Origin: an uncultured Hyphomicrobiaceae bacterium
GTDB lineage: Bacteria; Pseudomonadota; Alphaproteobacteria; Rhizobiales; CALHAX01
Length of the DNA stretch: 64,000 nt
Assembly (NCBI GenBank): GCA_937931785.1
Contig: CALHAX010000008.1
Span: 29,906 to 93,905 of the forward strand
Direction: 5' to 3'
Below, piece after piece: positions 1 to 6,300 of the stretch. Under the pieces are notes generated by a model that made no database searches, was not told the DNA's origin, and saw nothing but the letters and a program-made list of their open reading frames with translations. A program made the translations under genes and the position numbers. Position 1 is the stretch's first letter. Each line of letters begins with the position of its first letter.

Positions 1-855
1 GACGCGTCGCGCCGCCTGTCCGTAGCTCTCTGCAATCACAAAGACATTACCCGCAATCGGTATGGCGGCAAATGTCACGGCAATGGCCAGCCAGTCGTTA
101 CGCACATCAAGCCAGATGCCAAGAGTCAGCCAGACAATGATTGGATGTACGACAAGCTTGAGAACAGTCATTAGCGCGATGGGGTGACGCGCTCCGGCGA
201 CCTGGCGACCGGCGAGCGATGCACCAAGTGCGAAAAGGGCTGTCGGTCCCGCAGCGCCACTCAGGAATGTGAGAAACCGATCCATTGGGGCCGCAATGTC
301 TGTTCCGAGAGCGCTTAGTGTTAGTCCAGCAGCAATTGACAAAAGGAACGGATTGAAAATGACACCAGTCACTGTTTTTCTAAGACCACTCCACCCGCCG
401 CCGCCTGTATGAATTTCGAGAAGCGCAATAGAGAAAGGGATTATGAACACCAGGTCCACGATCATGGCCATTGCAAAGGGGCCGGCGACAACCGGACCGA
501 ATGCGGCAAGTGCCAGGGGTAAGCCCAGAAATCCAAGGTTTGGAACGGCCGCCGCCTGACCTGAGATCGCCATTTCACCAAGCGTCGCTCTGAACAATGC
601 GCGTGCAGCCAATGCCCCCACTGCAAACATGAAAAGACCGCTCGCGAGGTATCCACCAAGAAACACGGGGTTTAGTATATCTCCGAAGGACTGGCTGCCG
701 ATGGCCTTGATCAACAACGCAGGCGTCGCGAAGTAGAAAACAAACACATTGAGACTGCGCACGGCGTTCTCGCCAAGCATGCCGCGCCAGGCAGCAAGAT
801 ATCCAAGGCCAGCCACAGCGAAGAACGGCAAGGTCAGTTCAAGGATCAGTGTCAT
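1..855 (-). CDS. AEC family transporter, C-terminus cut by window edge
   Basis: Reading leftwards from an ATG at 855, the frame stays open to base 1, giving 285 codons of a membrane protein. The family (auxin efflux carrier-like permeases) normally has about 300-320 residues, so only a short C-terminal piece is missing. The start MTLILELTLPFFAVAGLGYL is a typical first transmembrane segment. Near the cut end the sequence reads PIAGNVFVIAESYGQAARRV, the conserved segment of the last helices of AEC permeases. Members export or import small organic acids or auxin-like compounds across the inner membrane; the substrate cannot be told. It is divergent from the hydroxyacid dehydrogenase at 1067. 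Confidence 0.85.
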   Translation of the reverse strand, partial: MTLILELTLPFFAVAGLGYLAAWRGMLGENAVRSLNVFVFYFATPALLIKAIGSQSFGDILNPVFLGGYLASGLFMFAVGALAARALFRATLGEMAISGQAAAVPNLGFLGLPLALAAFGPVVAGPFAMAMIVDLVFIIPFSIALLEIHTGGGGWSGLRKTVTGVIFNPFLLSIAAGLTLSALGTDIAAPMDRFLTFLSGAAGPTALFALGASLAGRQVAGARHPIALMTVLKLVVHPIIVWLTLGIWLDVRNDWLAIAVTFAAIPIAGNVFVIAESYGQAARRV

Positions 856-1066
856 GAAGGAAAGGCCAGGCGGGCGGTGGTCACTCGACCGCCATTGATG
901 AGTACACAAGCGGGGGTATCACGTCCAATGTGTGAAGGTACAGGCAGGAAGCGAATGTATGTGATACCGGTTTGCAGCGCCCCCCTTGCGTTCGCACCTG
1001 TGCCTTGTCATGGAGAACGCTAACTCAGAACTCATCTGTCAAATTTCGTTTGAAAGTGCGTCGTCC

Positions 1067-2014
1067 ATGACATCTGTTCTTTGTATGCATCACAGGCCCG
1101 ATGATTTCCGCGGACTTCTGGAGGAACGTTTTCCGGATGTCACGGTCGGTTATGCGTCGACCAACGACGAAATCATCACACAACTGGCGTCGCTCCAGCC
1201 GGACGCTGTGTTCTCGATCAAGGGTCCTGAATTCCCTGGAAACCTGCACCACAAGGCCGTTGAAGCTGCCTGTGTGAAATGGATTCATGTGGGCGGGTCC
1301 GGCTACGAACACATCCAGCCCTTTGATCCGGACAAAGTCACTGTAACCAACAGTGCAGGAGTTCTGGCCCGACATCTCGCCGAGACGGCAACCGGGGCAA
1401 TTCTTGCGCTCAACGGCAATTTTTTTCCCTACCATCGCCAGCAGCAGGCGAGGGTGTGGCAGAGCCGAACGTTCAAACCGCTTGCCGGGCAATCCCTGCT
1501 CGTGGTGGGCCTCGGTCATATTGGCGATTGGGTTGCACGGAACGCGAAGGCACTTGGAATGACGGTGCATGGCGTGCGGCGTCGACAGGAACCAGTTGCT
1601 CATGTCGATCAAATTTTCCCCCCGGAGCAGTTGCATAACGCTTTACGCCAGGCGGATTTTGTGTCGCTCCATGTCCGCGCCTCGGACGAAACGCACCACA
1701 TGATGAACGCGGAGGCGTTCGCCGCGATGAAGCCTGGCGCATTCCTGCTGAACACCGCGCGCGGTGCCGTCGTCGATACGAACGCGTTGATAAAAGCGCT
1801 TGATGCCGGACAAGTGGGAGGTGCCTATCTCGACGTGTTCGAGGAAGAGCCATTGCCGGAAGATCATCCACTCTGGTCGCGGGACGATGTGTTCATGACA
1901 CCGCACGCGTCCGACAATATCAGTGGGTGGGAGCAGGAGTTCGCCCGGTTCTTTGGCGACAATCTGGAGCGCTGGATCAAGGGCGAGCCGCTCGTCAATC
2001 CGGTCACGGCGTAA
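1067..2014 (+). CDS. D-2-hydroxyacid dehydrogenase, NAD-binding
   Basis: A 315-residue enzyme of the D-isomer 2-hydroxyacid dehydrogenase family, which reduces 2-oxoacids or oxidises D-2-hydroxyacids with NAD(P). The nucleotide-binding motif GLGHIG lies near residue 146. The catalytic Arg is in NTARGAVVD (about 229), the Glu in EEEPLPEDHPLW (about 260) and the His in MTPHASDN (about 279). The frame is open upstream to a TTG at 986, but the ATG at 1067 gives the usual N-terminal length, so I chose it; no strong Shine-Dalgarno decides the matter. The stop is eight bases before the patatin-like gene, so the two are probably cotranscribed. The substrate is unknown; glyoxylate/hydroxypyruvate reductase-like enzymes are one possibility. 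Confidence 0.85.
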   Translation: MTSVLCMHHRPDDFRGLLEERFPDVTVGYASTNDEIITQLASLQPDAVFSIKGPEFPGNLHHKAVEAACVKWIHVGGSGYEHIQPFDPDKVTVTNSAGVLARHLAETATGAILALNGNFFPYHRQQQARVWQSRTFKPLAGQSLLVVGLGHIGDWVARNAKALGMTVHGVRRRQEPVAHVDQIFPPEQLHNALRQADFVSLHVRASDETHHMMNAEAFAAMKPGAFLLNTARGAVVDTNALIKALDAGQVGGAYLDVFEEEPLPEDHPLWSRDDVFMTPHASDNISGWEQEFARFFGDNLERWIKGEPLVNPVTA

Positions 2015-2022
2015 CGCGCGAC

Positions 2023-3048
2023 ATGGCACCGCGCGCAAGCAAGACACCGAAACAAAAGATCATCAACCTCGCATTGCAGGGGGGTGGCGCACACGGAGCG
2101 TTCACCTGGGGTGTGCTCGATGGACTCCTCGAGGATGGACGGATTGGCTTCGAGGCTGCAACATCCGCGTCGGCCGGATCCATGAATGCTGTCGTTCTTG
2201 CACATGGCTTGACGACGGGGGGAAGCGACGGTGCGCGACAAGCGTTGCATGACTTTTGGGAGCGTGTGAGTGGCGCGTCGAGCCTGATGCCAGGCCGTGG
2301 CGACGCATTTCTCGGGATGGACTGGGCGCCGTTCTTCACCGAAGTTGTCATGGACACGGTGTCCCGGATGTCCTCGCCCTACCAGTTCAATCCATTGAAT
2401 TTCAATCCTCTGCGAAAGGTTCTCGAGGACTTGGTTGACTTCGAACGTATCCAGCAGGAGTGCGCGATCAATCTGTATCTCTCTGCAACGAATGTTCGGA
2501 CTGGAAAGATAAAAATCTTTCAGGACGAGGAGGTCACGCTGGATGCCGTGATGGCCTCTGGATGTCTGCCGCAGGTGTTTCAGGCCGTCGAGATCGAAGG
2601 AGAAGCATACTGGGACGGCGGGTACATGGGCAATCCACCCATTTACCCTGTCATTTACCACTGTAAGTCGAGCGACATCCTGATTGTGCACATCAACCCA
2701 CTCGAACGGGATGAGATTCCCAAAGATCCTTCGTCCATCATGGATCGCGTCAACGAAATTTCGTTCAACTCATCTTTGATGCGGGAAATGCGTGCCATCG
2801 CGTTCGTCACAGACCTGATCGAACGCAAGCAGATCAAGGAGCGCAGGGTACGCAAGATGCATATTCATGCTGTCGAGGGAGAAAACCTGATGCGCACACT
2901 CGGAGTCGCCAGCAAGCTCAATCCTGAATGGTCATTTCTCAAGAAATTGCGCGATGAAGGTGCCGCAGCCGCACGCAGCTGGCTCAACAAGCATTATGCC
3001 GATATCGGGAAACGGTCGTCGGTCGATATCCGCGCCAAGTACCTCTGA
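2023..3048 (+). CDS. patatin-like phospholipase family protein
   Basis: A 341-residue patatin-like acyl hydrolase, probably cytoplasmic, as no signal peptide is seen. The oxyanion-hole motif GGGAHG is near residue 19, the nucleophile Ser sits in SASAGS near residue 50 (family pattern GxSxG, here with Ser before the nucleophile turn), and the catalytic Asp is in YWDGGYMGN near residue 199. Together these form the Ser-Asp dyad expected to release fatty acids from phospholipids or other esters. The ATG at 2023 leaves a short gap after the dehydrogenase; an upstream in-frame start at 1927 would overlap that gene. The natural substrate is unknown. Confidence 0.85.
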   Translation: MAPRASKTPKQKIINLALQGGGAHGAFTWGVLDGLLEDGRIGFEAATSASAGSMNAVVLAHGLTTGGSDGARQALHDFWERVSGASSLMPGRGDAFLGMDWAPFFTEVVMDTVSRMSSPYQFNPLNFNPLRKVLEDLVDFERIQQECAINLYLSATNVRTGKIKIFQDEEVTLDAVMASGCLPQVFQAVEIEGEAYWDGGYMGNPPIYPVIYHCKSSDILIVHINPLERDEIPKDPSSIMDRVNEISFNSSLMREMRAIAFVTDLIERKQIKERRVRKMHIHAVEGENLMRTLGVASKLNPEWSFLKKLRDEGAAAARSWLNKHYADIGKRSSVDIRAKYL

Positions 3049-3057
3049 ACGTCAAAA

Positions 3058-3099
3058 GCTGCACGAGCATCAAATAAGAGGAATTGATGCGCGTGCAGC
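3058..3099. terminator. long hairpin between convergent genes
   Basis: GCTGCACG (3058-3065) pairs with CGTGCAGC (3092-3099) and, after one mismatch, GCATCAA (3067-3073) pairs with TTGATGC (3084-3090), a stem of about 16 bp with a ten-base loop. It lies between the patatin gene and the convergent DUF4399 gene. On the minus strand the stem is followed by TTTTGAC, so it best serves the DUF4399 transcript, and may also stop readthrough from the plus strand. Confidence 0.7.
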
Positions 3100-3113
3100 C
3101 GGTTGTATCACCG

Positions 3114-3545
3114 CTACTCAACGGTGACGGAAATCCGTTCGGACATCACGGGGGGATTGTGCGGAATGTGGTTCTGGTCTCCGAGCACAAGTTGCAGGGT
3201 GTGCGTGCCGACAGGCAGTTTCACAGTGACTTCCGTCTGACCACCACCGTAGTGAATATGCTGGTCGTCGCTCGGAATGCCTTCGTTCAATTCATCACCT
3301 TCGATTTTCTCGTTGATGATGAGATGATGATGGCCGGTTTTTTCCTTTTCTGTCCCGGCGGGTGCAACACCCATTCCGGACAGGCCAAAGCGGATTGTGA
3401 CCGGGTTTTGAACCTTTGCCCCGTCTTCAATTCCGATAAAATATACTTTCGCCCCCGCCGGAGACGGCGTGTCACCAGCCTGGGCGATTGTTCCAATGGC
3501 AAGTGTTGTTGCGAGCGCAGTCGCAGCGATAGTCAGTTTTTTCAT
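3114..3545 (-). CDS. exported DUF4399 domain protein
   Basis: A 143-residue protein with a clear signal peptide (MKKLTIAATALATTLAIGTI, then AQAG) and a single DUF4399-like domain. Features seen are KVYFIGIEDGAKVQNPVTIRF, the HHHL run, and the DGxHTLQLVLGD-like pattern TLQLVLGDQNHIPH. Proteins of this family are small periplasmic beta-sandwich proteins of unknown function; the His-rich segment GHHHL and the later DDQHIHYGGG could bind metal, which is inference. The start has a GAGAGGACCCCCC leader as a plausible binding site. It is divergent from the ECF sigma factor gene, with an inverted repeat between them, so it may belong to that regulon. Confidence 0.75.
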   Translation of the reverse strand: MKKLTIAATALATTLAIGTIAQAGDTPSPAGAKVYFIGIEDGAKVQNPVTIRFGLSGMGVAPAGTEKEKTGHHHLIINEKIEGDELNEGIPSDDQHIHYGGGQTEVTVKLPVGTHTLQLVLGDQNHIPHNPPVMSERISVTVE

Positions 3546-3615
3546 GAGGGGGGTCCTCTCGGTGGTTTGGTTGCACAGTAAGATAACACCAAGTAGGACA
3601 CATAACTTCCCGGAT

Positions 3616-3640
3616 GAGAGTGAAATTTTGTAACACTCTC
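3616..3640. promoter_or_regulatory. inverted repeat between DUF4399 and sigma factor genes
   Basis: GAGAGTG (3616-3622) and CACTCTC (3634-3640) form a perfect 7-bp inverted repeat with an 11-bp AT-rich centre, just upstream of the sigma factor start and within the divergent promoter region of the DUF4399 gene. The spacing suits a dimeric repressor or activator; a transcript hairpin is also possible. No cognate regulator is identified. Confidence 0.4.
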
Positions 3641-3650
3641 GTCAGGTAAG

Positions 3651-4262
3651 ATGAGGCACCCAGATAAGGCAACTGTTGTAACCATGTTGGCACCCACATC
3701 AGAATTTCGAGAAGGTCTGATCGAGGTACTTCCGGCACTGCGGCGGTTTGCGCTCGTTCTGACCCGCGCCGATGCCGATGCCGATGACCTTTTGCAAGCC
3801 ACGTGCGAGCGGGCGCTGACGCGCTGGAGCCAGTTTCAGCCCGGAACGAACCTGACAAGCTGGCTATTCTCGATCATGCACTCCATCTGGAAAAATCTGG
3901 GCCGCAAGCGGGCCACACGGCAACGTGCCCACACCGAGCTTTCACATCAAACCAGTTTTGAAGACGGCGATCGTATCGTCAGCGGGAAGATTGCGGTCAC
4001 AGAGGTGTTATCGTGTCTCAAGGCCATTGATCCAGATCAGGCAGCGGCGCTGACGCTCATAGCCTTGGATGGTTTGTCGTATCGAGAGGCAGCAACGGTG
4101 CTTGATATACCGCAAGGCACGCTTGAGTCCCGCGTCGCACGTGGACGGATCGCGCTGGGCCGAATGTTGGATGGACCTGAGCCGACCAGGAATATGGGGG
4201 CCGCAAGACCTGTCGCACAGCAGATATCGGCGACAGGCGTGGCGAAAGGGAACGTGCAATGA
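3651..4262 (+). CDS. ECF-type RNA polymerase sigma factor
   Basis: A 203-residue (or 192, if started at the ATG at 3684) sigma factor of the extracytoplasmic function class. Region 2 is seen around RRFALVLTRADADADDLLQA and the core-binding helix NLTSWLFSIMHSIWKN. Region 4 is the helix-turn-helix LSYREAATVLDIPQGTLESR followed by VARGRIALG. The ATG at 3651 has AGG four bases upstream. The stop overlaps the anti-sigma start by four bases (ATGA), the usual arrangement for translational coupling. The C-terminal 30 residues beyond region 4 are unconserved. The signal sensed is unknown. It is not assigned to the general-stress EcfG type, because no NepR/PhyR genes are present. Confidence 0.85.
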   Translation: MRHPDKATVVTMLAPTSEFREGLIEVLPALRRFALVLTRADADADDLLQATCERALTRWSQFQPGTNLTSWLFSIMHSIWKNLGRKRATRQRAHTELSHQTSFEDGDRIVSGKIAVTEVLSCLKAIDPDQAAALTLIALDGLSYREAATVLDIPQGTLESRVARGRIALGRMLDGPEPTRNMGAARPVAQQISATGVAKGNVQ

Positions 4263-5113
4263 CGATCACAGATGAGCAATTGCTGCAGCTGATCGACGGG
4301 CAGCTGGACGATTCCGCTTCGGCCGATCTGCATTTGCGCATTGCCGCTGATGAGGACGCAGCCACACGTCTGCGTCTCATGACAGCAAGTGACGCGATGC
4401 TGCGTGCCGCGCCTATGCCGGATGCAACAGGTTTGGACACCCTGAAAGCGGCCATACGTTCCGGCACGCTGGACCCGCGCGTTGAACAGAGTAAAGGCGT
4501 TTCTTCGCTGGCGGGATCTTCAAGGCAGGCACGCATGCCCGCGGCGCGTCGTTCCTCTTTCATCACACCGCTGCAAATGGCTGCATGTCTCGCAATTCTG
4601 ACCCTCGGCGCACTGGGTGGCTACGTTGGCGGATCAGTGTTGAGCGATAGCGGTGAGGCCGAAATGGCTGGACAGCCCACATGGGTCATGCGCGTCGTTG
4701 ACTATCACACACTATATGGACGTGAGACGGTTACGCCGGCAAAAGCGTCCCGTGAAACGATCGCGTCTTTGCAACAGACATTCGAAAATGCTCTCAACAA
4801 CCGCATGCATATCCCGACAATGGGCGGGCGGAAGCTGGAATTCCGGCGCGGCCAGGTACTGCGCTTCAAGGAGACGCCGATCATTCAGCTTGCTTATTTG
4901 CCTGATGAAACAGGTGCCCCCGTGGCGCTGTGCTTGCGACCTTCTTCAAAACCGGATGCCAAGCCGGAATACGTTTCATTGCGCGGAATGGGGGTGGTGC
5001 GCTGGCGCAGGAATGGGTTGGATTACATTCTTGTCGGACATCGCATGAAAGAGGATCTTCTGGCAGATGCAGACCGCGCGATCAGCGAAATTGTAGCAGC
5101 CGAAACGATCTAA
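4259..5113 (+). CDS. membrane-anchored anti-sigma factor
   Basis: A 284-residue protein directly overlapping the ECF sigma gene. The N-terminal cytoplasmic part (MTITDEQLLQLIDGQLDDSA, about residues 1-100) resembles the zinc-finger-free anti-sigma domain that grips the sigma factor. A single membrane helix is seen at about residues 103-127 (MAACLAILTLGALGGYVGG), and a 150-residue domain beyond it would lie in the periplasm. The order and overlap make it the likely regulator of the upstream sigma factor, releasing it on an envelope signal. No ZAS Cys/His motif is visible. A small secreted protein follows at 5291 and could be a target. Confidence 0.75.
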   Translation: MTITDEQLLQLIDGQLDDSASADLHLRIAADEDAATRLRLMTASDAMLRAAPMPDATGLDTLKAAIRSGTLDPRVEQSKGVSSLAGSSRQARMPAARRSSFITPLQMAACLAILTLGALGGYVGGSVLSDSGEAEMAGQPTWVMRVVDYHTLYGRETVTPAKASRETIASLQQTFENALNNRMHIPTMGGRKLEFRRGQVLRFKETPIIQLAYLPDETGAPVALCLRPSSKPDAKPEYVSLRGMGVVRWRRNGLDYILVGHRMKEDLLADADRAISEIVAAETI

Positions 5114-5171
5114 CTTGTGCTCTGTAAAAGTATATCAAGGCACATGCGGAGACTGTGTTCACAACAACAAA

Positions 5172-5186
5172 TGTGATCAATTCACA
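5172..5186. promoter_or_regulatory. CRP-like palindrome TGTGA-N5-TCACA
   Basis: TGTGA (5172-5176) and TCACA (5182-5186) are separated by five bases, one fewer than the usual CRP spacing. The site lies about 105 bases before the small secreted protein at 5291. It could be an operator for a Crp/Fnr-family regulator, but the spacing makes this uncertain. Confidence 0.25.
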
Positions 5187-5290
5187 CGTTGCAATCAGCG
5201 CTGAAAAGTCAGAAGTTTCCCCCGCATGGTCGCGACCCGCCGAATTCGGGGCGTGATCTCGCTTCCTCAAAGCAAGTAACGAGGTTTGTC

Positions 5291-5530
5291 ATGAGATATG
5301 CTCGAAACGCCTTGACGATGATGTGTGCGACTGCACTTGCGGCGACGGCAGGGACAGCTTTAGCTGACCATAAGAAACACAAACGCTCCGGGACCCATGT
5401 AAGCGCGCCGTACACGAAGGTCGATGTCGACAAGACCGTCCGCGTGAAAGCCCCGTTCACAAAAGTGAAAGTCGGAAAACGCCGCGTAAAGGTACGGGCG
5501 CCTTACGTAAACCTCGACATCAACTGGTAA
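5291..5530 (+). CDS. small exported repeat protein, 79 aa
   Basis: A 79-residue protein with a signal peptide (MRYARNALTMMCATALAATA, cleavage near ALA-DH). The mature part is strongly basic and carries imperfect repeats of about 15 residues: APYTKVDVDKTVRVK, APFTKVKVGKRRVKV and the partial APYVNLDINW. GAGG lies nine bases before the ATG. Short secreted proteins with APFTxV-type repeats occur in this order, but I know no function. It follows the sigma/anti-sigma pair after about 180 bases and ends at a good terminator. Confidence 0.7.
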   Translation: MRYARNALTMMCATALAATAGTALADHKKHKRSGTHVSAPYTKVDVDKTVRVKAPFTKVKVGKRRVKVRAPYVNLDINW

Positions 5531-5565
5531 AGCCGGGCGAACGTTCGCGTTTTGGAAAAATTTAT

Positions 5566-5604
5566 AAGGTCGGCGCTGCGCGAAAGCTGCACCGACCTTT
5601 ATTT
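5566..5604. terminator. Rho-independent type terminator
   Basis: AAGGTCGG (5566-5573) pairs with CCGACCTT (5592-5599) and is followed by TATTTG on the plus strand. It sits between the 79-residue protein gene and the convergent gene that ends at 5618, so it can serve both. Confidence 0.7.
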
Positions 5605-5617
5605 GTTGTCGCACTGA

Positions 5618-5938
5618 TCAACTGTTCCAGCGACCACCACGATCTTCAAGGCGTAGCCCACCGCAGACACTGCTCAGGCGGATATCGTGTCCGATGTGCT
5701 CGCACACGCGCTGCTTGTGATTGATGTTGTTGCGCAGGCGTCGGCCAGATGTCTTGATGCCGTAAGTCTTTGCAACACGCGCCATCTGCTCATGCTCGCA
5801 GTATGGTGTGATGATCCTTGAATTCTTGTTGATCTGGGTACTTCCGTCGCATTTGATTGCGTGCGCGGTTTGAGGTGCCGATGTCATGGTAACCAAGGCA
5901 ACGGCAAGCGATGCACCGAGTGCAAATACAGGTCTCAT
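5618..5938 (-). CDS. conserved exported Cys-containing protein, 106 aa
   Basis: A 106-residue protein with a signal peptide (start MRPVFALGASLAVALVTM, cleavage after AHA). The mature domain begins AIKCDGSTQINKNSRIITPY, then CEHEQMARVAKTYGIKTSG and a stretch with QRVCEHIGHDIRL and SSVCGG. Four Cys could form two disulfides in the periplasm. I recall this pattern from small hypothetical proteins in Rhizobiales; no function is known. AGGAG lies six bases before the ATG, which settles the start. Confidence 0.7.
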   Translation of the reverse strand: MRPVFALGASLAVALVTMTSAPQTAHAIKCDGSTQINKNSRIITPYCEHEQMARVAKTYGIKTSGRRLRNNINHKQRVCEHIGHDIRLSSVCGGLRLEDRGGRWNS

Positions 5939-6041
5939 GGATGTCTCCTGTTCGTGGGGTGATTACAACATAACACGCTTGGTGCAGGCATCGTCCATCA
6001 CGAGCAGTAACGGAGACGCCATCGCGCAATCCAAAAACAAA

Positions 6042-6065
6042 AGGGCCGCTCTAGTGAGCGGCCCT
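6042..6065 (-). terminator. strong terminator downstream of the 27-codon ORF
   Basis: AGGGCCGCTC (6042-6051) and GAGCGGCCCT (6056-6065) form a perfect 10-bp stem with a TAGT loop. On the minus strand it is followed by TTTTGTTTTTGG, a clear T-rich tail. It lies 42 bases beyond the small ORF at 6108-6191. Confidence 0.85.
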
Positions 6066-6107
6066 CGTGAGACTGGCTGGACAATCAGCCCGATCCGAAG
6101 ATCCGGA

Positions 6108-6191
6108 TTATCTCGAAAACGGCAGAGGCTGCTCTCCCGCCACCGCGATAAACCCAGGCTGACCGACCAGCTTCAGATTCCCACTAGACAT
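6108..6191 (-). CDS. 27-codon small ORF with ideal ribosome binding site
   Basis: The ATG at 6191 opens a 27-residue frame: MSSGNLKLVGQPGFIAVAGE followed by QPLPFSR, ending in TAA at 6108. The case for translation is the leader AGGAGGTGATCC, complementary to the 16S rRNA tail, with AGGAGG seven bases before the ATG, and the strong terminator just downstream. No hydrophobic helix, Cys pattern or known precursor motif (for example PqqA Glu-x3-Tyr) is present. It follows the DUF11 gene on the same strand by about 100 bases. It may be a small protein, a modified-peptide precursor or a regulatory leader; function unknown. Confidence 0.55.
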   Translation of the reverse strand: MSSGNLKLVGQPGFIAVAGEQPLPFSR

Positions 6192-6198
6192 TGGATCA

Positions 6199-6204
6199 CC
6201 TCCT
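6199..6204 (-). promoter_or_regulatory. Shine-Dalgarno of the 27-codon ORF
   Basis: The minus strand reads AGAGGAGGTGATCCA immediately before the ATG at 6191. This matches twelve bases complementary to the 16S rRNA 3' end, far better than most sites in this window, and decides the start. Confidence 0.7.
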
Positions 6205-6230
6205 CTCGTTTGTTGAACATTCACAGAGCG

Positions 6231-6300
6231 TTGCATGATTTGCAGATTTTGCAAAGAGTCAAAAGTGCATCCTTTTCGCCGCACATTGCAGTCACTGCAA
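6231..6300. repeat. phased TTGCA repeats upstream of the small ORF
   Basis: TTGCA occurs at 6231-6235, 6240-6244 and 6249-6253, exactly nine bases apart. TTGCA-GTCAC-TGCAA forms a palindrome at 6286-6300, overlapping the end of the DUF11 gene. The cluster precedes the 27-codon ORF on the minus strand and looks like a set of protein-binding sites. A possible -35 TTGACT is at about 6258-6263 on the minus strand, with no convincing -10. Confidence 0.4.

Noticed and set aside
6181..6208. Match to the 3' end of 16S rRNA (GGATCACCTCCT)
   Set aside because: Considered as an rRNA fragment, but the match stops outside the anti-Shine-Dalgarno region and is placed precisely before an ATG on the other strand, so a ribosome binding site explains it.
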